Positions 24,418-32,811 of a stretch of 64,000 bases of DNA are shown piece by piece. The notes beneath the pieces are model-generated. The model was not told the DNA's origin, searched no databases, and worked only from the letters and a program-made list of their open reading frames with translations. Made by a program: the position numbers and the translations under genes. This DNA is from Acidobacteriota bacterium (lineage in GTDB: Bacteria > Acidobacteriota > Thermoanaerobaculia > UBA5066), in NCBI GenBank assembly GCA_029781975.1, contig JAKOVQ010000009.1, positions 124,001 to 188,000 on the forward strand, in the 5' to 3' direction. The stretch's first letter is position 1. Every line of letters starts with the position of its first letter.

Positions 24418-25446
24418 GTGGAGCCCCCCGCCGAGCACGAACCTCTCGTCGACGGGCACGGACGGCGGATCAACTACGTTCGGATCTCCGTCACCGACCG
24501 CTGCAACCTGCGGTGCGTCTACTGCATGCCGGAGGACCAGAAGTTCCGGCCGATGCCGCACCTGATGACGCGGGACGAGATCCTCCGGGCCGCGCGCCTC
24601 CTCCGCTCGCTCGGCATCGAGAAGGTGCGACTGACGGGAGGGGAGCCGACGACGCGGCCGGACCTCGTCGAGATCGTCGCCGGGCTGTCGGAGATCGGGT
24701 TCCCGCGGGGGATCGCCCTCTCGACGAACGGGGTCCTCTTCCCGCGGATGGCGCGCGCTCTCCTCGCCGCCGGGCTGACGCGGGTCAACGTCTCGCTCGA
24801 CGCGGCCGAGGCGGAGCACTTCCGGAAGATGGCGCGCCGGGACCACTTCGAGCCGGTCCTCGAGGCGATCCGCCTCTCGCTCGAGCTCCGCTTCGAGGCG
24901 GTGAAGCTGAACGCGGTGGTGATCCGGGGCTTCAACGACGACCAGATCCTGCCGCTCGCGGCGATGACCCGCGACGCTCCGCTGAGCGTCAGGTTCATCG
25001 AGTTCATGCCGTTCGGCTCGAACGGGTGGACCGACTCGGACTGGATCGGCTGGCGCGAGGTCTTCGACCGGCTCGTCGCCGCCGGGTACCGCCTGACCCC
25101 CCTGGAGCGGCCGGCCGTCGCGGGGCCGGCCGAGGAGTACTCGGTGGTGTCGGAGGCGGGCCCCCACACCGGGACGATCGGCTTCATCACGCCGATCTCG
25201 GACCGCTTCTGCGACAGCTGCAACCGGATGCGCCTGACGCAGGACGGGTTCCTCAAGGGGTGCCTGTTCGGGCACCGGGACGTCGACATCCTCCGGCCTC
25301 TCCGGCAGGGGGTCTCGGACGACGGGCTCCTCGCCCTCGTCCGCCGGGCCGCGGAGCTGAAGGAGGAGCGTCACCCGATGTTCGTCGGGATGGAGAAGGG
25401 CCTCCTTCCGCTCCACGCGCGGAACATGAGCGAGATCGGCGGGTGA
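24418..25446 (+). CDS. moaA: GTP 3',8-cyclase MoaA
   Basis: 342 residues. The radical-SAM cluster motif CNLRCVYC lies near residue 30, the second iron-sulfur site near the C-terminus (FCDSCNRMRLTQDG, KGCLF), and the protein ends in the conserved Gly-Gly (SEIGG). MoaA converts GTP to the cyclised intermediate that MoaC turns into cyclic pyranopterin. The start is GTG 24418, giving the normal family length; the frame is open for 370 bases further upstream but only as antisense of the small membrane gene. The stop overlaps the next start (GTGA). Confidence 0.95.
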   Translation: MEPPAEHEPLVDGHGRRINYVRISVTDRCNLRCVYCMPEDQKFRPMPHLMTRDEILRAARLLRSLGIEKVRLTGGEPTTRPDLVEIVAGLSEIGFPRGIALSTNGVLFPRMARALLAAGLTRVNVSLDAAEAEHFRKMARRDHFEPVLEAIRLSLELRFEAVKLNAVVIRGFNDDQILPLAAMTRDAPLSVRFIEFMPFGSNGWTDSDWIGWREVFDRLVAAGYRLTPLERPAVAGPAEEYSVVSEAGPHTGTIGFITPISDRFCDSCNRMRLTQDGFLKGCLFGHRDVDILRPLRQGVSDDGLLALVRRAAELKEERHPMFVGMEKGLLPLHARNMSEIGG

Positions 25447-25967
25447 CGGCCCGGCTGAGGGTCGCGGTCGTCACCGTCTCGGACCGCTCCTTCCGGGGCG
25501 AGCGCGAGGATCGCTCGGGCCCGGCGGTGGCCGCGGCGGTCCGCCGCCTCCTGGCTCCCGTCGACGTCGTCGCCTCGCCCTGTCTCCCCGACGAGCGCGA
25601 GGCGCTGGCGGAGGCCCTCCGGACTCTCGCGGACCGCGACGCGGCGGACGTCGTCCTGACGACCGGCGGGACCGGCCTCGCCCCGCGCGACGTGACCCCG
25701 GAGGCGACGAGAGACGTCATCGAGCGCGAGATCCCGGGCCTCGCCGAGGCGATGCGGGCGGCCGGGCGGGCGGCTCTCCCGGCGGCCCTGCTGTCGCGAC
25801 AGGTCGCGGGCGTCCGCGGCCGGACGCTCGTCGTCAACCTCCCGGGGTCGCCGCGGGGCGCGGTGGAAGGGCTGGAGACGGTCGCCCCGGTCCTCCGCCA
25901 CGCGGTTGCCACCCTTCGCGGAGAGGCGGGCGACGACCACCCCGCCCCGGGCGGCCTGACGGCCTGA
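25443..25967 (+). CDS. mog: Molybdopterin adenylyltransferase / MoaB-type protein
   Basis: 174 residues from GTG 25443, overlapping the moaA stop. It carries the MoaB/Mog motifs VVTVSDRSFRGE, TTGGTGLAPRDVTPEAT and NLPGSPRGAVEG. Family members adenylate molybdopterin before molybdenum insertion; MoaB and Mog are hard to separate by sequence, and the symbol reflects the more general role. Coupled to moaA, so it belongs to the same cofactor operon. Confidence 0.88.
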   Translation: MTARLRVAVVTVSDRSFRGEREDRSGPAVAAAVRRLLAPVDVVASPCLPDEREALAEALRTLADRDAADVVLTTGGTGLAPRDVTPEATRDVIEREIPGLAEAMRAAGRAALPAALLSRQVAGVRGRTLVVNLPGSPRGAVEGLETVAPVLRHAVATLRGEAGDDHPAPGGLTA

Positions 25968-26048
25968 CGGCGGCTCGCCCCCGGGCTGCCCCGGGGCCTC
26001 CGGCGTGCGCCGCTGCCGGCGGCGCGCTCCGCGTGCGACGATCCGCCC

Positions 26049-27290
26049 ATGCTCGACGTCGCCGCCGTCCGTGCCCAGTTCCCCGCCCTCGCGTCCGGCA
26101 CCGCCTTCTTCGACAACCCCGGAGGAACCCAGGTCCCGCGCCGCGTCCCCGAGGCGATGGCGCGCTACCTCCTCGAGAGCAACGCCAACCACGGCGGGGC
26201 CTTCGAGACGAGCCGCCGCTCCGACGCGGCGCTCGCGGAGGCGCGCGGGGCCTTCGCCGCGTTCCTCGGTGCCGCGAGCTCCGACGAGATCGTCTTCGGC
26301 CCGAACATGACGACCTTGACGTTCCACGTCGCGAGGAGCCTGGCCCGGACGCTGCAGCCGGGCGACGAGGTCGTCGTGACCCGCCTGGACCACGACGCGA
26401 ACGTCGCCCCGTGGCTGGGAATCGCCCAGGAGCGGGGCGCGCGGGTCCGGTGGGTCGACGTCTCCGTGCCGGGGTGCGCCTGGAGCCCCGCCGACCTGGC
26501 CGCCGTCCTCTCGTCCCGGACGCGGATCGTCGCGGTCGGCCTCGCCTCGAACGCGGTCGGAACCGTCAACCCCGTCCGCGAGGCCGCCCGCCTCGCGCGC
26601 GAGGCGGGGGCCCTGACGTACGTCGATGCCGTCCACTGGGCGCCGCACGGGCCCACGGACGTTGCGGAGCTGGGGTGCGACTTCCTCGCCTGCTCGGCTT
26701 ACAAGTTCTTCGGGCCGCACCTGGGGATCCTCTGGGGGAAGGCCGAGCACCTCGAGCGCCTGACGGCGGAGAAGGTCCGCCCGTCACCGTCCGAGCCGCC
26801 GGACAAGTGGGAGACCGGGACTCCCAGCTTCGAGGCGATCGCCGGGGCCCGGGCGGCCCTCGACTACCTCGCCTGGATCGGTGCCACGTTCGGGGAGCCG
26901 GCCGCGCGAGGCGCGGGCGGGCTCCGCGGCGACCTCGCCGCCGGGATGGCCGCGATCCGCGCGCACGAGAAGGGGCTCTCCCGGGCCCTCCTCGAGGGCC
27001 TGACGGCCATCAAGGGGCTCGATCTCCGGGGGTCCTCCGATCCGGCGGGGCTCGACGGGCGCGTCCCGACCTTCGCGTTCACCCTCGAGGGGATCTCTCC
27101 GCGGGACGTCTGCGAGCGGCTCGACCGTGAGGGCGTCGCGGCGTGGGACGGGAACTACTACGCCCTCGCGCTGATGGAGAGGCTCGGGCTGGAGGGGAAG
27201 GGGGGAATGGTCCGCGTGGGCGCGGTCCACTACAACGACCTCGCGGACGTGGAGCGCCTCCTCTCCGCCCTCCGCTCCTTCGCCCGCTGA
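26049..27290 (+). CDS. Class V aminotransferase, cysteine-desulfurase-like (VC1184 type)
   Basis: 413 residues. The N-terminus AFFDNPGGTQVP is typical of the VC1184-like cysteine-desulfurase family. CSAYKFFGPHLG holds the pyridoxal-phosphate lysine, and HWAPHGPTDV contributes the cofactor region. Relatives are PLP enzymes of uncertain substrate, annotated as selenocysteine lyase or cysteine desulfurase. A persulfide-donating role for the surrounding molybdopterin genes is possible but only inferred. A GACGAT hexamer six bases before the ATG weakly resembles the local leaderless promoters. Confidence 0.88.
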   Translation: MLDVAAVRAQFPALASGTAFFDNPGGTQVPRRVPEAMARYLLESNANHGGAFETSRRSDAALAEARGAFAAFLGAASSDEIVFGPNMTTLTFHVARSLARTLQPGDEVVVTRLDHDANVAPWLGIAQERGARVRWVDVSVPGCAWSPADLAAVLSSRTRIVAVGLASNAVGTVNPVREAARLAREAGALTYVDAVHWAPHGPTDVAELGCDFLACSAYKFFGPHLGILWGKAEHLERLTAEKVRPSPSEPPDKWETGTPSFEAIAGARAALDYLAWIGATFGEPAARGAGGLRGDLAAGMAAIRAHEKGLSRALLEGLTAIKGLDLRGSSDPAGLDGRVPTFAFTLEGISPRDVCERLDREGVAAWDGNYYALALMERLGLEGKGGMVRVGAVHYNDLADVERLLSALRSFAR

Positions 27291-27296
27291 GCCGGC

Positions 27297-28250
27297 GTGC
27301 CGCGCACCGACGCCACCTGCCGCCCGGGGCGCCCCGCGACCGCCGCGGTCGCGGGGGCGCTCCTCCTGGCCCTCGTTCCCGCCGGCCGCGCCGCGTCGCG
27401 TCCCGGCACCGAGGTCACCCGGCGGATCCTGCGCCTGGCGACCGGGCAGGTGGAGGTCGTTCCGCTCGAGCGGTACGTCGCCGCCGTCCTCCCTGCGGAG
27501 ATCGGCGGGAACGCGCCCGCGGCCGCGCTCGAGGCCCAGGCGGTCGCGGCACGCTCCTACGCCGTGGCCCGCCTCGGCCGGCACGCAGACCAGGGGGCCG
27601 ACCTCTGCGACGGCGTCCACTGCCAGGTCTTCCTGGGGCTGCGGCGCGCGACCCCCGCGTCGATCCGGGCGGCGGAGGCGACCGCGGGCCTCGTCCTCGC
27701 GATCCGGGGGCGCGTCATCGCGGCCCCGTTCTGCGCGGTGTGCGGAGGGCGGACCGCCCGTCCCTCGAACGTCTGGGACGACGAGGAGACACCCGACCTC
27801 GTCCCCGTGGAGGACGACGCCTGCCGGCAGGCGCCCGGCGCCCGCTGGTCGTTCTTCCTGCCGCGGAGCTCGCTGGGGGCGCTCGGCGCGGAGCTGGGCC
27901 TCCCCGACGCCCGCTTCCTCGAGGTCTTCGGCCACGGGGACGACGGCCGCGTCTCGGCGCTCCGCCTCGTGGCTCCCGGCGGACGGATCCTCGTCGTGAG
28001 AGGGTTCGACTTCCGCGCCGCTGCGTCGCGGCTCTGGGGCTGGGGCTCGGTCCGGTCGACGGACTTCGACCTCGCGGAGCAGCCGCGGGGATACGCCCTG
28101 ACGGGCCGCGGGACAGGCCACGGCGCGGGGCTCTGCCAGGCGGGCGCCATCGTGCGCGCGCGCCGCGGGGAGAGCCGCGACGCCATCCTGGCGCATTACT
28201 ATCGCGGGGCCGAGGTCGTTCCCCTCGGCTCCCTCGGCATCGACCGATGA
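27297..28250 (+). CDS. SpoIID/LytB-domain protein, putative peptidoglycan lytic enzyme
   Basis: 317 residues, GTG start six bases after the previous stop. An N-terminal hydrophobic segment (about 14-33) exports it. The SpoIID domain follows: VVPLERYVAAVLPAEIGGN carries the catalytic glutamate, then AAARSYAV-like sequence, CDGVHCQVF and GRGTGHGAGLCQAGA near the C-terminus. In Bacillus SpoIID cleaves stripped glycan strands; in other bacteria the domain belongs to amidase enhancers and lytic transglycosylases. The ATGA overlap with the next gene, which begins with a muramidase domain, supports a shared role in wall recycling. Confidence 0.87.
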   Translation: MPRTDATCRPGRPATAAVAGALLLALVPAGRAASRPGTEVTRRILRLATGQVEVVPLERYVAAVLPAEIGGNAPAAALEAQAVAARSYAVARLGRHADQGADLCDGVHCQVFLGLRRATPASIRAAEATAGLVLAIRGRVIAAPFCAVCGGRTARPSNVWDDEETPDLVPVEDDACRQAPGARWSFFLPRSSLGALGAELGLPDARFLEVFGHGDDGRVSALRLVAPGGRILVVRGFDFRAAASRLWGWGSVRSTDFDLAEQPRGYALTGRGTGHGAGLCQAGAIVRARRGESRDAILAHYYRGAEVVPLGSLGIDR

Positions 28251-29959
28251 CAGAGAGACAGCCGCTCCTCACCGGCCTCGACGTCCTCCTGCGCGATCCG
28301 TCGCGCCTGGCAGGCCGCCGCCTCGGCCTCGTCGTCAACCCGGCGTCGGTGACGTCGGGGTTCGTCCCGGCGCCCCGCGCCCTCGCACGGGCGGGGCTCG
28401 ACGTTCGCGTCCTCTTCGGTCCCGAGCACGGGCTGACGGGCGCGGTCCAGGACATGCTCCCCGTCGGGGCCGGGGACGTCCCGCCCGCGCGGACCCGGGT
28501 CGTCTCGCTCTACGGCGAGCGCTTCGAGGACCTCGCGCCCCGCGACGAGGACCTGGCCGGGCTCGAAGCCGTCGTCTGCGACCTCCCCGACGTCGGGTCG
28601 CGCTACTACACCTTCGTCTGGACCACGACCCTCGTCATGCGCGCCTGCGCCGCGCGCGGGATCCCCGTCTTCGTCCTCGATCGCCCGAACCCGCTCGGGG
28701 GCCTCCTCGTCGAAGGGAACCTTCCCGAGGAGGCGCTCCTGTCGTTCGTCGGGCTCCACCCGGTCCCGGCCCGTCACGGGATGACGCCGGGCGAGATCGC
28801 CCGCTGGGCCAACGCGGAGCGGGGCCTGGGCTGCGACCTGACCGTCGTCCCGATGGAGGTCGCGGGCACCTTGCGCCCCGCACCACGCCGGCGCATCGGC
28901 GAGGAGGCGGCGTGGGTCCTCCCCTCGCCGAACATGCCGACCCGCGACACGGCGCTCGTCTACCCCGGGATGTGCCTCCTCGAGGGGACGAACCTCTCGG
29001 AGGCGCGCGGGACGACGCGCCCCTTCGAGGTCGTCGGGGCGCCGTGGCTCGACGCCGACCTGGCGGCAGACGCGGCGAACGGGCTCGGACTCCCCGGTGT
29101 CGTCTTCCGGCCGCACGTCTTCCGTCCGACCTTCCACAAGCACGCCGGGCAGGACTGCGGCGGCGTCCAGCTCCACGTCACCGACGAGGAGACCTTCCGC
29201 CCGTTCGAGACGGGCCTCCGCCTCGTGAAGCTCCTGCGCGATCTCGATCCCGCGCGGTTCCGTTGGCGGACCGAGGTCTACGAGTTCCGCGACGACGTCC
29301 CCGCCGTCGATCTCCTCGCGGGGACGGCGCGGTACCGTCGGCTGGTCGACGCGGGAGCGCCCCTCGATCCCTGGCTCGCCACGTTCGCCGACGACCTCGC
29401 TCGCTTCGCCCCGTCGCGCGAGCGGGCGCTCCTGTATGGCGGCGGGGCCGCCCCGCCCCGGATCCAGGTCGTCGGGGCGCACGAGTCGGGGAAGACGCGG
29501 GTCGTCGTCGCGCTGGTGGAGGCGTTCGTCGCGTCCGGGCTCCGCGTCGGGACGGTGAAGCACAGCGGGCACTCCTACGAGACGGACGTCCCGGGGAAGG
29601 ACTCGCAGCTCCACGCCGCGGCGGGAGGCGATCCGGCGATCCTGGTTGCCGGCGAGCGGTCCGCCGTCCACCGGACGGGGACGGACGGGGCGGACCTCGA
29701 CGGGCTCGTGGAGCGTGAGATGGGAGACGTAGACGTCGTCGTCGTGGAGGGGTTCCGGGCCCTCCCGGGACCGAAGGTCGAGGTCGTCCGCGCCGCGACG
29801 GGGCGGGAGCCCCTCGCGGTGGAGGACCCCGGCGTCCTCGCGGTCGTCACCGACCGCCCGACCGCGCACCCCGACCGCGTCCCGCGCCTCCTGCCCGGCG
29901 AGACGGCCCGGCTGATCGAGCTCGTCCGGGCGGCGGTCCTGAAGGAGGACGCTCGATGA
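28247..29959 (+). CDS. mobB: Fusion of NamZ-type exo-muramidase (DUF1343) with MobB
   Basis: 570 residues from ATG 28247. Residues about 1-397 are a complete DUF1343/NamZ protein: LGLVVNPASVTS, FGPEHGLTG, CDLPDVGSRYYTFVWT, VLDRPNPLGG and the family's usual C-terminal LLY at 395-397. NamZ releases terminal N-acetylmuramic acid from wall fragments. Immediately afterwards GGGAAPP leads into MobB (about 403-570): GAHESGKT Walker A near 410-417, GTVKHSGHSYETDVPGKDS and VVVVEGF. MobB is a GTPase helper of MobA. No signal peptide is visible, so the muramidase half should act in the cytoplasm. A lost stop codon or sequencing error could also create this fusion. Confidence 0.85.
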   Translation: MTERQPLLTGLDVLLRDPSRLAGRRLGLVVNPASVTSGFVPAPRALARAGLDVRVLFGPEHGLTGAVQDMLPVGAGDVPPARTRVVSLYGERFEDLAPRDEDLAGLEAVVCDLPDVGSRYYTFVWTTTLVMRACAARGIPVFVLDRPNPLGGLLVEGNLPEEALLSFVGLHPVPARHGMTPGEIARWANAERGLGCDLTVVPMEVAGTLRPAPRRRIGEEAAWVLPSPNMPTRDTALVYPGMCLLEGTNLSEARGTTRPFEVVGAPWLDADLAADAANGLGLPGVVFRPHVFRPTFHKHAGQDCGGVQLHVTDEETFRPFETGLRLVKLLRDLDPARFRWRTEVYEFRDDVPAVDLLAGTARYRRLVDAGAPLDPWLATFADDLARFAPSRERALLYGGGAAPPRIQVVGAHESGKTRVVVALVEAFVASGLRVGTVKHSGHSYETDVPGKDSQLHAAAGGDPAILVAGERSAVHRTGTDGADLDGLVEREMGDVDVVVVEGFRALPGPKVEVVRAATGREPLAVEDPGVLAVVTDRPTAHPDRVPRLLPGETARLIELVRAAVLKEDAR

Positions 29960-30912
29960 AGGCGATCCTCGTCCCCGCGCCCGGGGGCCCCGAGGCGCTC
30001 GTCTACGGCGACACCGCCGACCCGACGCCCGGCCCGGACGAGGTGCTCGTCCGGGTCCGCGCCACGGCCGTCAACCGCGCGGACCTCCTGCAGGCGGCCG
30101 GGAAGTACCCGCCGCCGCCGGGAGCGTCCGAGATCCTCGGGCTCGAGGCGGCCGGGGAGGTCGAAGGGACGGGGGAGCGCGTCTTCTTCCTCCTGCCCGG
30201 CGGGGGCTACGCCGAACGGGTTGCCGTCCCGCGCGGGATGCTGATGCCGACCCCCCCGAACCTCTCCGACGCCGAGGCGGCCTCGATCCCGGAGGCCTGG
30301 TTCACGGCCTACCTGAACCTCGTGGTCGAAGGGGGGCTCGCACCGGGAGAGAGCGTCCTCGTCCACGCCGCGGCCTCCGGCGTGGGGACGGCCGCGATCC
30401 AGCTCGCGAGGGGGCGCGGAGCGCGCGTCGCCGGCACCGTCCGCTCTCCGGGGAAGAGAAGGGCCCTCGCGGACCTCGGGGCAGATCCGGTCGTCGACGC
30501 GTCCGGCGGCTCGTTCGCGGGGGAGATCGAGGGGGCCTGGGGGCCCGAGCCGGTCGACCTCGTCCTCGACCCGGTCGGAGGGCCGGCGCTCGCGGAGAAC
30601 GTCCGCCTCCTCCGGAAGGGGGGACGGCTCGTCCTCATCGCGACGATGGGCGGGGCTCGCGCGGAGCTCGACCTCCGGGCGGTCCTGACGAAGCGGCTGC
30701 GGCTGATCGGCTCGACGCTGCGCGGACGCCCCGTGCCCGAGAAGGTCGCCCTCACCCGGGCCTTCGTCCGCGACGTCCTCCCCGGCCTCGTGTCGGGGAG
30801 CTACCGGCCGCTCGTCGACTCGGTCTACCCCCTCCGGCGGGCCGCCGACGCCCACCGGCGCGTGGCCGCCAACGAGAACGTGGGAAAGGTCGTCCTCGAG
30901 GTCGGGACGTGA
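29956..30912 (+). CDS. NADPH:quinone oxidoreductase-type medium-chain reductase
   Basis: 318 residues starting at the ATGA overlap with the preceding gene. It has the MDR/zinc-alcohol-dehydrogenase superfamily layout without structural zinc cysteines: AVNRADLLQAAGKYPPPPG, LGLEAAGEVEG, the Rossmann loop HAAASGVGTAAIQLA and a C-terminal catalytic-domain return. Such enzymes reduce quinones or enones with NADPH. Coupled on both sides, so it is part of a run from the SpoIID gene to the phosphatase, but no common pathway is evident. Confidence 0.9.
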   Translation: MKAILVPAPGGPEALVYGDTADPTPGPDEVLVRVRATAVNRADLLQAAGKYPPPPGASEILGLEAAGEVEGTGERVFFLLPGGGYAERVAVPRGMLMPTPPNLSDAEAASIPEAWFTAYLNLVVEGGLAPGESVLVHAAASGVGTAAIQLARGRGARVAGTVRSPGKRRALADLGADPVVDASGGSFAGEIEGAWGPEPVDLVLDPVGGPALAENVRLLRKGGRLVLIATMGGARAELDLRAVLTKRLRLIGSTLRGRPVPEKVALTRAFVRDVLPGLVSGSYRPLVDSVYPLRRAADAHRRVAANENVGKVVLEVGT

Positions 30913-31562
30913 GGACGTTCCGCGCGGCCGTCTTCGACCTCGACGGGACGCTCCTCGACTCGTACGAGGCGATCCACGCCTCCCTGTCGGACGCCCTCGC
31001 CTCGGTCGGCGGTCGGCGCGTGACGCTCGAGGAGACGAGGCGCCTCGTCGGGAACGGCCTCGAGGCGCTGATCGCGAAGGTCCTCCCGCCGGAGCAGCAC
31101 GTCGTCGCCCTCGACCGGTTCCGGCGGCACTACCGGGTGAGCGGCCCGCGCCTCACGAAGCTGATGCCGGGGGCCGAGCTCGTCGTCTCCGAGCTCTACC
31201 GCAGGCGCGTGAAGCTCGGCGTGGCCTCCAACAAGCCGTCCGTCTTCAGCCGCCAGCTCCTCGACGCCTTCGGCCTCTCGGAGCTCTTCTCCTTCATCGG
31301 GGGGCCGGACATGGGCTTTCCCCCCAAGCCCGCGCCCGAGATGGCGCTCGCGGCGGTGGCGGCGCTCGGGGTCGGGCCGGACGAGACGCTCTTCGTCGGC
31401 GACATGACGATCGACGTCGAGACGGCGCGCGCCGCGGGCCTGGCCGCCGCCGTCACCCCGACCGGCTCGTCCACGAGGGGAGAGCTCCGGGCGGCGGGAC
31501 CCGACGTCCTCCTCGAGAGCCTGGCGGACGTCCTGGAGCTCTTCCCCCGCCCGCCGGGCTGA
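30909..31562 (+). CDS. gph: HAD-family phosphatase, phosphoglycolate phosphatase-like
   Basis: 217 residues, GTG start overlapping the previous stop (GTGA). The three HAD motifs are present: FDLDGTLLDS (nucleophile Asp), GVASNKPSVF (motif II, Lys) and LFVGDMTIDVETARAAG (acidic motif III). The cap sequence and length fit phosphoglycolate phosphatase or a related sugar-phosphate phosphatase; the exact substrate is uncertain. Last gene of its coupled operon. Confidence 0.83.
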   Translation: MRTFRAAVFDLDGTLLDSYEAIHASLSDALASVGGRRVTLEETRRLVGNGLEALIAKVLPPEQHVVALDRFRRHYRVSGPRLTKLMPGAELVVSELYRRRVKLGVASNKPSVFSRQLLDAFGLSELFSFIGGPDMGFPPKPAPEMALAAVAALGVGPDETLFVGDMTIDVETARAAGLAAAVTPTGSSTRGELRAAGPDVLLESLADVLELFPRPPG

Positions 31563-31601
31563 TACCGCGGGGACCGAGGGGACCGAGGGGCCCGTGCGGC
31601 T

Positions 31602-31621
31602 GCGGCGGCCGGCTCCGCCGC
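31602..31621 (+). terminator. GC hairpin in the gap after gph
   Basis: A 7-bp stem (31602-31608 with 31615-31621) and 6-base loop lie in the 109-base gap between the phosphatase and the serine operon, after two tandem GGGGACCGA units (31569-31586). There is no T-run, so termination here is only a suggestion. Confidence 0.3.
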
Positions 31622-31658
31622 GCGCCGTTCCAACGGGATCGGGGTCGCCCCCGCGGCG

Positions 31659-31664
31659 TAAAAT
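31659..31664 (+). promoter_or_regulatory. -10-like TAAAAT, leaderless start of the serine operon
   Basis: TAAAAT ends seven bases before ATG 31672. No ribosome-binding motif lies in between. Confidence 0.6.
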
Positions 31665-31671
31665 GGCCCTC

Positions 31672-32811
31672 ATGAGCAGCACCACATTCGACTCGACGTC
31701 CGGCCACGCCGGCCAGGTCAAGTTCTTCAATCCCGGTCCCGTCTGGGTCCGTCCCGAGGTGCTGCAAGCCCTCGGCGGACCGATGATGTCGCACCGTTCC
31801 GCGGCCTTCTCGGAGCTCTACGGCCGCATCCTCCAGAAGCTCCCGAAGCTCTTCCGGACCGCGGGCCAGGCCCACACCCTCGCCACCTCGGCGACGGGCG
31901 TCTGGGAGGCCGCCCTCGTCTCCTGCGTGGAAGGGCCGGTCCTCGCCTGCTGCAACGGGGCCTTCTCCGACAAGTGGGGGGAGATGAGCCAGCGGCTCGG
32001 CCTCGACACGACGATCCTGAAGGCCGAGTGGGGCAAGCCGATCCTGGCGGACGACGTGAAGAAGAGGCTCGCCGAGCGGAAGTACCAGGCGGTCACCGTC
32101 GTCCACAACGAGACGTCGACCGGGACGATCTCCGACCTGCCCGCGATCGCCAAGGTGGTCCACGAGTCGAGCGACGCCCTCCTCTTCGCCGACGTCGTCA
32201 CGTCGCTCGCGGCGACGCGGGTCGAGGCGGACGCGTGGGGCCTCGACGTCGCCGTCTGCGGGTCGCAGAAGGCGATGGCGCTGCCGCCCGGGATCGCCGT
32301 CTTCTCGGTCTCCGAGAAGGCCCTCGCGGCCGCCCGCGCCAAGAAGCACCGCGGCCTCTACCTCGACCTCCTCGACGTGGAGGCGTTCGGGAAGAAGAGC
32401 CAGAACCCGACGACGCCGTCGCTCCCGCTCCTCTACGCGATGGACGTCCAGCTGGACCACATCCTGGCCGAGGGGCTCGAGAACCGGTGGGCCCGGCACC
32501 ACGCGATGCTCGCGGCGGTCGAGGAGTGGGCGCCGAAGGCCGGCTTCCGCTTCCTCCCCGAGAAGGGGTCCCACTCCCCCAGCGTCTCGTCGCTCTTCCC
32601 GCCCGAGGGGGTCTCTCCCGAGGAGCTGAACAAGGCGATGAAGAAGGCGGGCTTCACCCCCGGCTCGGGCTACGGGAAGTTCAAGGCCACGAACATCCGG
32701 ATCGGGCACATGGGCGACGTCGACGTCGCCTCGGTCAAGAACGTCCTCGCCGCGTACGAGGCGGAGGCGGCGAAGATCCTGGCTGCGTCCCCGGCCGGGG
32801 CCAAGGCGTGA
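31672..32811 (+). CDS. Class V aminotransferase, probable phosphoserine aminotransferase
   Basis: 379 residues from ATG 31672. The fold is the alanine-glyoxylate/serine-pyruvate group of class V aminotransferases: KFFNPGPVWVRPEVL, a Gly-rich ATGVWEA loop and CGSQKAMALPPG with the PLP lysine at residue 200. The gene overlaps serA (GTGA), so it most likely supplies phosphoserine from SerA's product, a job done by this enzyme type where classical SerC is absent. Serine-glyoxylate or alanine-glyoxylate transamination remain alternatives. Confidence 0.85.
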   Translation: MSSTTFDSTSGHAGQVKFFNPGPVWVRPEVLQALGGPMMSHRSAAFSELYGRILQKLPKLFRTAGQAHTLATSATGVWEAALVSCVEGPVLACCNGAFSDKWGEMSQRLGLDTTILKAEWGKPILADDVKKRLAERKYQAVTVVHNETSTGTISDLPAIAKVVHESSDALLFADVVTSLAATRVEADAWGLDVAVCGSQKAMALPPGIAVFSVSEKALAAARAKKHRGLYLDLLDVEAFGKKSQNPTTPSLPLLYAMDVQLDHILAEGLENRWARHHAMLAAVEEWAPKAGFRFLPEKGSHSPSVSSLFPPEGVSPEELNKAMKKAGFTPGSGYGKFKATNIRIGHMGDVDVASVKNVLAAYEAEAAKILAASPAGAKA

